From Rhodospirillaceae bacterium (GTDB lineage Bacteria; Pseudomonadota; Alphaproteobacteria; Dongiales; Dongiaceae): a DNA stretch of 64,000 nucleotides. The position numbers and the translations under genes are program-made. The DNA is taken from assembly GCA_008012315.1 (NCBI GenBank), contig SSEL01000002.1, positions 62,001 to 126,000 of the forward strand, written 5' to 3'. Below, in pieces: positions 1 to 8,067 of this stretch. The notes under the pieces are model-generated. The model was not told where the DNA came from. It worked only from the letters and a program-made list of their open reading frames with translations, and did not search any database. Every line of letters begins with the position of its first letter. The first letter of the stretch is position 1.

Positions 1-23
1 CTGCATCGAACTAATCGATGCAG
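1..23. repeat. 9-bp perfect hairpin at window edge
   Basis: The arms ctgcatcga and tcgatgcag are exact reverse complements around a 5-nt loop. It lies downstream of the leftward mer operon, so it could be a transcription end or an attenuation hairpin before a further mer gene beyond the edge. No U-tract can be judged because the window stops here. Confidence 0.45.
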
Positions 24-151
24 GCGCTTTGTTTATGCATTCTTCCAGGTGTGGAATTGACAGCCCAGATGCGGCAAGAGTCCGACGATTCAAGCTTCGC
101 CTGGTCTTCGTTTTGCCGAAAATATCTTCTGGAAATGGTCGCCGTTCGGTA

Positions 152-553
152 TCAAAGCGGCTTCTGACGGCGCGGAAGGAGAATCCGGCCCCAGATGCGT
201 TCGCTGCCCCACCAGAGAACAACCGTGCCAATGGCCGTTACCACACCAATAGTTGCCCAGCCCTCGTCGCCCAAGTGCACCAGACCGGCGCGGCAGGCGA
301 CCACTAGAAGGGCCATCAGCAAATAGAATGGCCCGGTGAAGCGGCAGTGCGTGCGCCCACATCGGCGTGCATTTACAAGACACGCACCACCCATCCAGAC
401 AAGTGCGGCTGACCAGACGACGGCGCGCAAGAAAGGCCCCAAGAGCAGAGCCGCCAGCATGACGAGAGCAGGCAGACCCCAGAGGATCGCGAGTGAGCGC
501 CCATGACCGGCCCAGTCATTGCGAGCCGGTCCCGTATCGGATCTGTCAGTCAT
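152..553 (-). CDS. Small membrane protein of the mer operon, function unknown
   Basis: A 133-residue protein with about four hydrophobic segments (roughly residues 22-40, 43-58, 75-90 and 99-115), so an inner-membrane protein. Between segments two and three it has a short cysteine/histidine cluster, RRCGRTHCRFTG, that could bind a metal. Its ATG overlaps the end of the upstream GDCCVxC gene by 8 nt, which implies translational coupling and membership of the merT-merP operon. I do not know a characterised homologue. By position it is probably an accessory of mercury uptake or handling; that is inference. Confidence 0.7.
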   Translation of the reverse strand: MTDRSDTGPARNDWAGHGRSLAILWGLPALVMLAALLLGPFLRAVVWSAALVWMGGACLVNARRCGRTHCRFTGPFYLLMALLVVACRAGLVHLGDEGWATIGVVTAIGTVVLWWGSERIWGRILLPRRQKPL

Positions 554-788
554 GACCGGCCGATCCGCAGCATGATGCGGCTGTTCGCTGCCCGGTTCGT
601 TCCTGCTGGATCGGCGGGCATGGCACCGACCCGAAGGAACAGAAGACGCAACAATCCCCGGCCTTCGGCTTCAGCAGGGTACCGCACCCGCCGCATTCAT
701 AGAAATACTGGCAAGAATCCGTCGGCATCGTTTCAGTGGTCTGGTGGCCGCATTCCGGGCAGGTAATGGTCGATTGCAACTCGGTCAT
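546..788 (-). CDS. GDCCVxC-domain Cys-rich protein
   Basis: An 80-residue cytosolic-looking protein rich in cysteine: a CPEC pair near the N-terminus, a CGGC pair near residue 33, then the signature GDCCVFC followed by PCPPIQ. This matches the family named GDCCVxC domain-containing (seleno)protein, small proteins often found in mercury resistance operons; some members carry selenocysteine, this one reads ordinary Cys. The paired cysteines suggest a zinc ribbon plus a soft-metal site. It lies 4 nt after merP and overlaps the next gene. A role in passing Hg(II) is inferred from context, not demonstrated. Confidence 0.78.
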   Translation of the reverse strand: MTELQSTITCPECGHQTTETMPTDSCQYFYECGGCGTLLKPKAGDCCVFCSFGSVPCPPIQQERTGQRTAASCCGSAGHD

Positions 789-792
789 CTGT

Positions 793-1077
793 TCAATTTT
801 TAACTATGGCCGGATAACCAGCATTCTTGCTGGCGGAGGCGATGGCATCGACCGTTGTCTTCGTGTCGTCGAATGTAACAGTCGCGGTCTTGTCCTCGAA
901 TGACACCTCGACTTTCTCCACGCCACTGACTGCAGACATCGACTTCTGCACGATGTAGGGGCAAGCCGCACAGGTCATGTTCTGGATTGCCATTGTCACC
1001 GCGCGTTCGGCCGCCATTGCGCCGCCTGCATTTGCGGCGGTGGTCAGAACAAGGGCGACGGCGAGGAGCTTGATCAT
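793..1077 (-). CDS. merP: Periplasmic mercury-binding protein MerP
   Basis: A 94-residue precursor with a cleavable signal peptide (hydrophobic core about residues 4-20, AMA-AE cleavage) followed by one HMA ferredoxin-like domain. The metal motif is MTCAAC near residue 34. MerP captures Hg(II) in the periplasm and hands it to MerT. Length and motif are typical of the family. A GGAG Shine-Dalgarno lies about 9 nt before the ATG. It lies directly downstream of merT in the same operon. Confidence 0.93.
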   Translation of the reverse strand: MIKLLAVALVLTTAANAGGAMAAERAVTMAIQNMTCAACPYIVQKSMSAVSGVEKVEVSFEDKTATVTFDDTKTTVDAIASASKNAGYPAIVKN

Positions 1078-1098
1078 TTTTGGAGTCTCCCTGTCGGT

Positions 1099-1524
1099 TC
1101 ATGCCGCTAACAGCAGCGGCGCGATGTAGTCAAAAGCGAAGGCGATGATGACCAGGACCGTGGCGATCCACAGGCTGAACTTCACGAGCCGGTTCGGCAG
1201 CGGCCGGGCGCAGGCCGCGTCGGCGGCGCAGGCGCGTTTTGCTTTCCAGTAGACGGCATAGAAGCCATAGCCCAGCAGTCCCGACGTAGCGGCCACAAAC
1301 AGCGGCTTGTAGGGTGCGAGCGCAGTGAGGTTGGCGATCCAGGCGCCACCGATGCCGAGGCTGAACAGCAAGAGCGGAATGACACAGCAGGACGACGCTG
1401 CAATGGCACCCAGAATGCCGCCAGCCGCAACAAGACGTTGGCGCTGCAGTTCGCCGCGCTCTGCCTGCCGCAGATCAACCACGGGCATGGACCGTTCGGC
1501 AATCTGATGAATTGGGGTGAGCAT
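1099..1524 (-). CDS. merT: Mercuric transport protein MerT
   Basis: An inner-membrane Hg(II) importer with three predicted membrane segments. The first holds the vicinal pair in SSCCVIP, and the cytosolic loop between the second and third holds a second cysteine pair (ACAADAAC); both are the MerT relay sites. The N-terminus is about 25 residues longer than in Tn21-type MerT. I chose the ATG preceded by GAGGCG, some 35 nt after the predicted transcription start; an in-frame ATG at 1548 is possible but sits very close to the promoter. First gene of the mer operon. Confidence 0.9.
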   Translation of the reverse strand: MLTPIHQIAERSMPVVDLRQAERGELQRQRLVAAGGILGAIAASSCCVIPLLLFSLGIGGAWIANLTALAPYKPLFVAATSGLLGYGFYAVYWKAKRACAADAACARPLPNRLVKFSLWIATVLVIIAFAFDYIAPLLLAA

Positions 1525-1565
1525 CTTGGCGTCGCCTCGCATTGTCATAGAGATCCGATGAGCCT

Positions 1566-1596
1566 AGGCTAAGCCCTGTAGTAACTACAGGTGCAA
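1566..1596. promoter_or_regulatory. MerR-type divergent operator/promoter
   Basis: A perfect 7-1-7 dyad, CTGTAGT a ACTACAG (1576-1590), sits between a leftward -35 (TTGCAC) and -10 (TAGCCT). The spacer is 19 bp, the over-long spacing that MerR-family activators correct by twisting DNA. It faces merT and lies 20 bp before the merR start, so it should control both directions. Confidence 0.85.
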
Positions 1597-1609
1597 GAGG
1601 CAACTTCCT

Positions 1610-2023
1610 ATGTCTGGCAATATTGCGGCAAAGCCTTTGCAACGCGCGGAAATCGCTAAGCGGACCGGCTGCAACCTGGAGACCGTGCGGTATTATGAGA
1701 AGGTTGGCTTGCTGCCGGAACCCCCACGCACCGAGGGCGGTCATCGCGCCTATGACGCTAACCATGAGCGTCGGCTGCGATTCATCCTGAGGGCGCGGGA
1801 GCTTGGCTTCGCGTTGGATGAGGTAAGAACCTTGCTCAGACTTGTCGACGAGCGGGACGCCCCTTGCGGCGAAGTCCGCGACGTTGCCGCGGCTCACCTG
1901 CGAGACGTGCAAACAAAGATCGCTGACCTAAGGCGCATGGAGCGCGTGCTAAAAGAGACCGTTGCACAATGTGCTGACGGAGCGCGGCCCGAGTGCCCGC
2001 TGGTAGAAAGCTTGTTTCGGTAG
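1610..2023 (+). CDS. merR: MerR mercury-responsive regulator
   Basis: A 137-residue MerR protein: N-terminal winged helix (TVRYYEKVGLLPEP near residue 25), dimerisation helix, then a C-terminal metal loop. Cysteines at 86, 121 and 129 match the three Hg(II) ligands of MerR (C82, C117, C126 in Tn501), which separates it from CueR and CadR types. It binds the dyad just upstream, repressing and then activating merTP when Hg(II) is present. Divergent from the mer operon. Confidence 0.92.
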   Translation: MSGNIAAKPLQRAEIAKRTGCNLETVRYYEKVGLLPEPPRTEGGHRAYDANHERRLRFILRARELGFALDEVRTLLRLVDERDAPCGEVRDVAAAHLRDVQTKIADLRRMERVLKETVAQCADGARPECPLVESLFR

Positions 2024-2342
2024 ATCGGAGCGCTTCCAGGGCTTCAATCTCACACTTCGGGCGGAATGTCTGGGTGCTTTGCCAAGGCATTGAAGGTGCC
2101 GCCTGAGCGTAGCCCAGTAAGCTCGTGCTGTCGCGGCATCGAAATGATACAGGAGCGGTAACTCATTCCTGAAGCGGCAGCCTCGATATTTGAGTCCTGC
2201 CAATGGTGCTTAAGTTCAACCGCCTTACTCGACGAAGAGATATCAAAGTAACGCCCCAGAACTTAGCGACGGGAAGCAAGAGACTCCCATCTCACTTGCT
2301 ACCCTTTATTCGTAAACCGTGTCACGACGGCACTGTTCGGTC
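2024..2342. other. Intergenic gap without a convincing gene
   Basis: Between the 3' ends of merR and the leftward PBP2 gene. Short open frames exist on both strands, but the longest runs back into merR and none has a clear ribosome-binding site or family motif. I see no tRNA, transposon end or strong terminator. It may hold decayed coding DNA. Confidence 0.5.
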
Positions 2343-4226
2343 TCACGGCATTTCAAAACGGCCACCTTCGATATTCGGATTGCGCCGTGACGGGTCGCGC
2401 CGCTGGCATTCGATCATGATGTCGCGGGCGATAGGTGCTGCAACGGCGGCTCCGCCGCCGCCATGTTCCACCACAACACAACAGGCATAACGCGGAGCAT
2501 GAACGGGCGCGAAGCAGACAAACAAAGCGTGATCTCTCTGGTGCCAAGGTAGGTCATCATTTTTCCGCACACCGTGGCTGCGTTCAGCCATGCTGATGCG
2601 CCGAACCTGGCTGCTGCCGGTCTTCCCTGCCAGTTCCATGCCGGGAATGGCGATACGGGCGCGGAATGCGGTTCCACGCTCCTCGTTCGACACCCGGTCC
2701 ATGCCGGTTCTGACGATCCGTAGGAAATCCGGGTCGACCTCGATGGGTGGGTAGGTACTTGGTCCCTCTGCCTTCGCTTGCTCATTCTCAGTGGCCAGTC
2801 GCACGAGGTGGGGTTTAACGGCATAGCCGCCATTGGCGATCCGTGCCGCCATCACGCAAAGCTGCAAGGGTGTTGCCTGGACGAAGCCCTGGCCGATTGC
2901 GTTCACCAGGGTTTCGCCTTGGTGCCAAGATTCCCCCATTGTCGCCTTCTTCCAGGCGCGGTCTGGAATGAGGCCACCTTTCTCGCCCGGCAGATCGATT
3001 CCGGCAGGCTCTCCGAGGCCAAAATCCCGCGCCATCGCCGCTATTGAATCAATCCCAATCCGGCGCCCCATCTCATAGAAATAGACATCGCAAGAGTTTT
3101 TCAGTGCGTCTGTCATGGCTTGGGTCCCATGACCCTCCTTGCGCCAGCAATGAAAACGGGCGTTGCCAAGCACAGTGACGCCGCTGCAGAAAACGGTCGC
3201 ACTTGGGTTGATCCCCGCCTTGAGCGCGGCAAGTGCGGTCATCAGCTTGAACGTAGATCCGGGGGGATACTGCCCCGCCGTAGCCTTGTTTGTAAGGGGT
3301 CCATAAATGTCCGCCGCCAGTTCCTGCCACTCGGCAGGCGTGAGGCCGCGATAGAAAGCAGCGGGATCGTAGGACGGCGTCGAGGCCATAGCGAGAACGT
3401 CGCCGGAGAAGATATCCATGACCACGGCCGCACCCGATAGCTCGCTTGACAGGCGTTGGTGAGCAAATTGCTGTAGACCGATATCGAGCGTTGTAACAAG
3501 ATCCGCGCCCGGAAGGCCTTCTTCGCGCGATAGCTCGCGAATAATACGTCCGACGGAATTGACTTCGAGCTGGCTTTCTCCCGCCTTGCCGCGCAAGGAG
3601 AGATCATATTGCTTTTCCAAGCCATTCCGGCCCAGGCGGAAGCCTGGCAGTTGTAAGAGAGGATCAGGATCTTGCGCTACATCGCTGTCCGAAGCGGCAG
3701 CAACATAGCCGATGATATGAGATGTGATCCCCCCGAAAGGGTAATAGCGCTTCTGATCGACATCGATGCTGATGCCGGGAAGATCCGGCAGGTTCAACTC
3801 GATCTCCGCCAATTGCTCCCAGTTGAGGTCCTGCTTGACGGCTATCGGTGTAAATGCGCGGCTCTGCGCAAGTAGCTTCGAGATTTTTCGCCTCTCGTGC
3901 TCCGAGATCGGCACCAGACGACCGAACGCACCCAACGTCTGATCGAGATCAGGCGACTGTTCGGCGATAAGCATCGCTTGATAATTCGGAAAATTGCCAG
4001 CCAATGGCAGGCCAAACCGGTCGAGGATGAGCCCACGGGGTGGGGGTAGCAGGCGGCGATTGATCCGATTCTCGTCGGAAAGCATGCGGTATTTATCGGC
4101 TTCGACCACCTGCAGGTAATACATACGGCCGAACAGCAGCGAGAGAAGCAGCACCTGCCCACCGCCGAGCATAAAAACACGACGCGAGAAGACTTTCTGG
4201 AGTGTTTGGGCCTGGTGTTTATTCAT
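2343..4226 (-). CDS. mrdA: Penicillin-binding protein 2 (transpeptidase)
   Basis: A 627-residue class B PBP: N-terminal membrane anchor (about residues 20-40), PBP dimer domain, and a transpeptidase domain with STFK (324-327), the SCD equivalent of SxN near 378, and AGKTG near 547. PBP2 cross-links peptidoglycan during elongation with RodA. Length and motifs are complete, so it should be active. It is odd here: no mreBCD or rodA is near, and it sits between mercury and copper genes, so it is probably an extra, acquired copy. A resident mrdA elsewhere would have to be confirmed. Confidence 0.9.
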   Translation of the reverse strand: MNKHQAQTLQKVFSRRVFMLGGGQVLLLSLLFGRMYYLQVVEADKYRMLSDENRINRRLLPPPRGLILDRFGLPLAGNFPNYQAMLIAEQSPDLDQTLGAFGRLVPISEHERRKISKLLAQSRAFTPIAVKQDLNWEQLAEIELNLPDLPGISIDVDQKRYYPFGGITSHIIGYVAAASDSDVAQDPDPLLQLPGFRLGRNGLEKQYDLSLRGKAGESQLEVNSVGRIIRELSREEGLPGADLVTTLDIGLQQFAHQRLSSELSGAAVVMDIFSGDVLAMASTPSYDPAAFYRGLTPAEWQELAADIYGPLTNKATAGQYPPGSTFKLMTALAALKAGINPSATVFCSGVTVLGNARFHCWRKEGHGTQAMTDALKNSCDVYFYEMGRRIGIDSIAAMARDFGLGEPAGIDLPGEKGGLIPDRAWKKATMGESWHQGETLVNAIGQGFVQATPLQLCVMAARIANGGYAVKPHLVRLATENEQAKAEGPSTYPPIEVDPDFLRIVRTGMDRVSNEERGTAFRARIAIPGMELAGKTGSSQVRRISMAERSHGVRKNDDLPWHQRDHALFVCFAPVHAPRYACCVVVEHGGGGAAVAAPIARDIMIECQRRDPSRRNPNIEGGRFEMP

Positions 4227-4366
4227 GGGGAATGCCAGGGCAGCTAGCGTGGCAGCTCATGCTGCCCCATGATTCTGGGACAGTTCCATTCAACTCCTCT
4301 TGACCTTGCGACCATTGGAAGGTGCACAGTTTGAATCCTGACAAGGGCCAGGTCAGGAGGCGCTCA

Positions 4367-4585
4367 ATGATAAGGGTGAAGGTAGACGATTTAAGAAGCA
4401 GCCATACTGCGGCTGTTATCGCACGCGCGATCAGAAATATCGATGCAAGAGCACTCGTGGCGGTCGATGTGCGCACGAGGATGGTGTCAATTGCAAGCAA
4501 GCTCGATCCTTGCAGGTTTGTCGTTGCCATTCGCGAATCCGGGTACAAGCCTTACCTAGTCCCGGTGCGACGCAGTCACGCTTAG
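4367..4585 (+). CDS. HMA-fold small protein lacking the CxxC motif
   Basis: A 72-residue protein starting MIRVKVDDL with the pattern of a CopZ-type metallochaperone: first beta strand, a long helix, VAVDVRTRMVSIAS, then VVAIRESGYKPYLV. In the family the first loop reads MxCxxC; here it reads LRSSHT, so both metal cysteines are absent. A perfect AGGAGG lies 6 nt before the ATG, which argues for a translated gene. Divergent from the PBP2 gene and convergent with ccdA. It may be a decayed chaperone, or a non-copper or regulatory derivative. Confidence 0.72.
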   Translation: MIRVKVDDLRSSHTAAVIARAIRNIDARALVAVDVRTRMVSIASKLDPCRFVVAIRESGYKPYLVPVRRSHA

Positions 4586-4662
4586 GGGTAACCCGAAGAC
4601 GAGTTGAGGTCCGGCGTCTTCAGCTCGGCGGAACCAAACCGAATTTCGCTCGACATCGCCAG

Positions 4663-5397
4663 TCATCCGATCCGCCCAAGAGCCGGAATGTTTTCCAGAA
4701 ACCAGTACGACAGTGCTGAAAGTTGGCCGGTGACCATCAATACGCCCATGGCCATCATCACCATCCCTGCCATCACCTGCAGCCATCGGCCTGTCCGGCG
4801 TAAGCGTGCCAAGGTTGCCGTGAGCGCGTCTGCCGAGCAGGCGACAATCACGAAAGGAAGCCCCAAACCCAGCGCATAAGTCGCCAAGTAGGCGATGCCA
4901 TGCGAAATGGTGGTTGAGACGGCGGTCAAAGTGAGAATCGTACCCAGTACCGGGCCAATGCATGGCGTCCATCCAAAGCCAAAAGCCAGACCGAGGATGA
5001 GAGCGCTGGCTGGGCGTCCGCCTGGGATCTGCGGATGGACCCTGAACTCGCTCATAAACCATCTCGGGCGCAATATGCCCATGGCGATGAGGCCGAAGGC
5101 AATGACGACGGCACCTGCGACAAAATTGAGTTCGTATCGATAGGATAGGAGGAGACGCCCGAGCACCGTGGCGCTCGCACCGAGGGCCATAAAGACGAGC
5201 GTAAATCCGGCAACGAAGCAGGCGCTCAACCAGAAGCTTCGCATTCGGCGCTGGGTTCGTGAAGTTGGATCTTGCACCGTGTGTCCGGCAATGAACGAGA
5301 CGTAGCCGGGCACCAAGGGAAGCACGCAAGGTGACAGGAAAGAAATAGCGCCAGCGACAAAGCTGGTCGTCAGTCCGAGATGTCCGTAATCAGCCAT
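4663..5397 (-). CDS. ccdA: CcdA/DsbD-type thiol-electron transporter
   Basis: About 244 residues with six membrane segments. Two conserved cysteines sit in the membrane: SPCVLPLVPGY near the start and GWTPCIGP in the middle, the hallmark of CcdA, which moves electrons from cytosolic thioredoxin to periplasmic thiol proteins. I start at the ATG giving MADYGHLG; an upstream frame extension is basic and unlike the family. It is last of a leftward run with two periplasmic thioredoxin-like proteins and SCO, its likely clients in keeping copper-handling cysteines reduced. Confidence 0.88.
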   Translation of the reverse strand: MADYGHLGLTTSFVAGAISFLSPCVLPLVPGYVSFIAGHTVQDPTSRTQRRMRSFWLSACFVAGFTLVFMALGASATVLGRLLLSYRYELNFVAGAVVIAFGLIAMGILRPRWFMSEFRVHPQIPGGRPASALILGLAFGFGWTPCIGPVLGTILTLTAVSTTISHGIAYLATYALGLGLPFVIVACSADALTATLARLRRTGRWLQVMAGMVMMAMGVLMVTGQLSALSYWFLENIPALGRIG

Positions 5398-5417
5398 GGT
5401 CCTTTGTCCAAACGGAT

Positions 5418-5702
5418 TTAGTGGTCGGCGTCGTTCTTTTGATTGCCGCCATCGCCGCCACCTTTCTTTCCACCCATACAGAGACCGAGCGCACACATTG
5501 CGGCGCAAGGGAGTAGGCCGACGATTACTGGCGCTACACCGGCGGTAATGAGCCAGTCGCGCTTCATATAGAGCCCTACCGCGACGGCCACGATCCCGAT
5601 CATTAGAATGACGCGCCGATTTGCCAATGCAGCGCGCAACAGCGACGATAATTGGCTTTTGGGATTGATATTGGCTCCCATGCTCATGATTTTGCTCTCC
5701 AT
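5418..5702 (-). CDS. Small two-segment membrane protein
   Basis: A 94-residue protein with two hydrophobic segments (about residues 29-46 and 50-72) and a glycine/lysine/asparagine tail. The second segment holds two spaced cysteines, LPCAAMCALGLC. I do not recognise a named family with certainty. It sits between a TlpA-like protein and CcdA in the same leftward operon, so it may help assemble or regulate the thiol pathway; that is inference. Confidence 0.65.
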   Translation of the reverse strand: MESKIMSMGANINPKSQLSSLLRAALANRRVILMIGIVAVAVGLYMKRDWLITAGVAPVIVGLLPCAAMCALGLCMGGKKGGGDGGNQKNDADH

Positions 5703-5722
5703 CGCCGTGCGCTATTTGGACC

Positions 5723-6244
5723 TCAGTTGGGTTGAATGTATTTTCTCAATAAGGTTTGCATATCGGCGCTATCCCACTCTGCTGGCCCAATCAGCCTTGC
5801 CAGTTCCTCGCCTCTCGGATCGATCAAGAGTGTCGTCGGGAGGCCGGATACGCCGAGATCTCCCGTAACCCGCGTGGTCGGATCGACATAGATCGGTAGA
5901 TGTTGGACATTGAGGTCGGCGAAGAACTTCTTCACCTTGTCCAGCCCTTCCGTATCGATTGAAAGGGTAATGACCTGGAATCGCTCGCTGCCCAGCGTTG
6001 CCTGCAGCCGATCCAAGGTGGGCATTTCCTTGCGGCAGGGCCAGCACCAGGTTGCCCATAGGTTGAGCAGAATGGTTTTGCCGCGAAATTCCTCTAGTTT
6101 GTGCGTTGCGCCAGCCTCATCCTGAAACGAGATGTTCGGCAATGATCGCGGCTTATCCTGAAAGACGAGGTTGCTGTCCTGCGCCTTTGCCGCGTTGCCC
6201 ATTGCCACCAAGACGGTCGCCATGATCAACAATCTCCTGATCAT
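5723..6244 (-). CDS. TlpA/ResA-type periplasmic thioredoxin
   Basis: A 173-residue precursor with an N-terminal signal peptide (cleavage near AKAQ, about residue 22) and a thioredoxin fold. The redox site is WCWPC (C67, C70) and the cis-proline loop is GLPTT. TlpA-type proteins reduce SCO and the copper ligands of oxidases. It overlaps the preceding DsbE-like gene by 4 nt, which indicates coupled translation. Its electrons probably come from the CcdA encoded two genes further on. Confidence 0.87.
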   Translation of the reverse strand: MIRRLLIMATVLVAMGNAAKAQDSNLVFQDKPRSLPNISFQDEAGATHKLEEFRGKTILLNLWATWCWPCRKEMPTLDRLQATLGSERFQVITLSIDTEGLDKVKKFFADLNVQHLPIYVDPTTRVTGDLGVSGLPTTLLIDPRGEELARLIGPAEWDSADMQTLLRKYIQPN

Positions 6245-6900
6245 GGCTTGGTGCCCCCGGTGGCCGCCCGGAGCTCTGTCACCATTGGCAGGATTTCCGC
6301 CGTTATGTCTTCATCGGTGAGGGGGCCGACGTGTCGCAATATGACTCGTCCATCTGCGCCGATGAGAAATGTCTCAGGCACACCGTAGATGCCCCAGTCT
6401 ATCGCGACGCGGCCGTTAAGGTCGGCTCCCGTCCTGGTATAGGGGTCTCCGTTTGTATCAAGCCAGGCAGCCGCATCGGCAGGCTTGTCCTTGTAATCGA
6501 TGCCGTGGATCGAGAGGACATGTTGGGCGGCCAGTTTCATCAGCACAGGATGCTCGGCCTTGCAGGCAACACACCAGGAGGCGAACACATTCACCAGTGA
6601 GACCTCGCCTGACAGATCCTTGCTTGCGAGGCCAAGCTCGCGGCCCTGGACGGGTGGCAAATCGAATTGCGGTACCTCTTTGCCGATCAGGGTCGAAGGT
6701 ATCTCCGACGGGTCCCGGCCCAGCCCGAAGAGAAAGACGGCCGCAAGGAAAAGAAAGGCGAGTAGCGGTGCTAGAAAGAGAGGGCGCCACCACCGGATTT
6801 TCCGTGCGGTTTCAGGGTGCTGTTGACCGCTAAGTGCCTCTGGCCCAACAGTCGGCTCTGTGCTGATCGCGGGCGCATCCTTTAGCATCTTCAAAACCAT
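6241..6900 (-). CDS. Membrane-anchored DsbE/CcmG-like thioredoxin
   Basis: A 219-residue protein with a cytosolic N-terminal stretch of about 38 residues, one membrane anchor (about 39-60) and a periplasmic thioredoxin domain. The redox motif is WCVAC (C110, C113), with Ala where CcmG normally has Pro, and the cis-Pro loop is GVPETF, typical of DsbE. The family reduces apocytochrome or copper-site thiols. There are no cytochrome c maturation genes nearby, so I favour a copper-linked role with SCO. Its start overlaps the end of the SCO gene by 10 nt. Confidence 0.85.
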   Translation of the reverse strand: MVLKMLKDAPAISTEPTVGPEALSGQQHPETARKIRWWRPLFLAPLLAFLFLAAVFLFGLGRDPSEIPSTLIGKEVPQFDLPPVQGRELGLASKDLSGEVSLVNVFASWCVACKAEHPVLMKLAAQHVLSIHGIDYKDKPADAAAWLDTNGDPYTRTGADLNGRVAIDWGIYGVPETFLIGADGRVILRHVGPLTDEDITAEILPMVTELRAATGGTKP

Positions 6901-7589
6901 GCTTTCAGCCTGTCCCAGAAGCTGGGCTCGCCATGCTCGTGTGGAACCTGAATGTGATTGGTGAGCGCATTGATGTAGACGACGAGATTCGCCGGGTCGA
7001 ATTGCAGGCCATGGAATCTGGCTCGTAATCGGCCGTCTTGATCGATGACATGGGTCACGACCCCATGCATTTGTACGTCGTTTGAATCTTCAGTGAATTT
7101 GAGTCCGTATGCCTCGGCAAGCTTCCGCGTGACATCTTCAGGCGCGTCCTTTGGCACCGTCAGAAATACCCAGTTGGCCGAACTGAGGCCATGTGCCTTG
7201 CCGTAGCTCCGGAGAACGTCTGCCGTGTCGCGCTTGGGATCGGTTGTGATGGTGATGAATTCCACCTTCTCTTTCATCGGTGTCTGATTGACCATCGATT
7301 GGATCTGCGCGATCCGTTCGGCATGCAAGGGGCAGACGTCGGGACAGTTCGTGTAGATGAAATGCAGGACGACCACCTTTCCTCGAAAGTCAGCCCAACG
7401 GACAAGATGTCCGTCCGCATCCTGCAAGGCGAAGTCTGGCGTCGCGCTATCGACAGGCTGAAAATATTGCTCTGCGCCTTTGAGTTCTTCATTGAGTTCC
7501 TGCAGCGAATGCGCATGCGCTGGCGGGATAGCCGCCAGCACCAGCGCAGACGCCAAGGCAATGGGTAAAAATGCTCTTACCTGGGTCAA
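6891..7589 (-). CDS. SCO1/SenC-type copper chaperone
   Basis: A 232-residue exported protein (signal peptide to about residue 26) of the SCO family. The copper site is intact: CPDVC (C82, C86) and the distal histidine in the MHGVVTHV segment. SCO proteins deliver or reduce copper for cytochrome oxidase CuA, or act as thiol-disulfide reductases. It starts 5 nt after the DUF411 gene and runs into the DsbE-like gene, so it is part of a tight copper/thiol operon. Confidence 0.9.
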   Translation of the reverse strand: MTQVRAFLPIALASALVLAAIPPAHAHSLQELNEELKGAEQYFQPVDSATPDFALQDADGHLVRWADFRGKVVVLHFIYTNCPDVCPLHAERIAQIQSMVNQTPMKEKVEFITITTDPKRDTADVLRSYGKAHGLSSANWVFLTVPKDAPEDVTRKLAEAYGLKFTEDSNDVQMHGVVTHVIDQDGRLRARFHGLQFDPANLVVYINALTNHIQVPHEHGEPSFWDRLKAWF

Positions 7590-7594
7590 TTCCG

Positions 7595-8035
7595 TTACTC
7601 GACCGCGTAGACGGTGGGGTCCTTACCATCCTTGGTAAAGGCGTAGATCTTGAATGGCTCAGCTTTGGCACCCGGCATCCCAGGGGCACCCGTCGGCATT
7701 CCAGGCAAAGTAATGCCAGCGATGGCCGGGCGCTCCTTCAGGAGCTTCTGGACAACATCGATTGGGACGAGGCCGTCAATGACATAACCTTCCACAAACA
7801 TCGTGTGGCAACCTTCGAGATTTTCGGGGACTCCGGCATTTTGGCTGATCTGAGCCAGGTCATTGGTCGGCTTCAGCTCGACCTTGAATCCATTCTGCTC
7901 CAGATAGGCGGCGTAGCCCTCGCAGCAGGTGCATTGGGGATTTTTGTAGAGGACCGCCGGAATAACATCGGCCAAAGCGGGCAGAGGTGCCGTCAGCAAC
8001 GTTGCAAGGGCACCGAAGCGAATGATCTTCTTCAT
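7595..8035 (-). CDS. DUF411 periplasmic metal-binding protein
   Basis: A 146-residue precursor with a signal peptide (cleavage near ALA-D, residue 22). Family marks are visible: NPQCTCCEGY, the GCHT segment, YVIDGLVP, and the methionine/proline-rich PGMPTGAPGMPG. DUF411 proteins occur with multicopper oxidases and copper efflux genes and are thought to bind copper (or cadmium) in the periplasm. It lies between the SCO gene and the multicopper oxidase, which supports a copper role. Confidence 0.88.
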   Translation of the reverse strand: MKKIIRFGALATLLTAPLPALADVIPAVLYKNPQCTCCEGYAAYLEQNGFKVELKPTNDLAQISQNAGVPENLEGCHTMFVEGYVIDGLVPIDVVQKLLKERPAIAGITLPGMPTGAPGMPGAKAEPFKIYAFTKDGKDPTVYAVE

Positions 8036-8067
8036 CTAAGTCTCCTTAGTTGGGCAAGGTTAGAGGG

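Noticed and set aside
1949-2203. Leftward 84-codon frame after merR
   Set aside because: Partly antisense to merR and without a recognisable family; at most a decayed remnant.
4556-5329. Leftward frame overlapping ccdA
   Set aside because: Out of frame with the membrane protein that has the conserved cysteine motifs.
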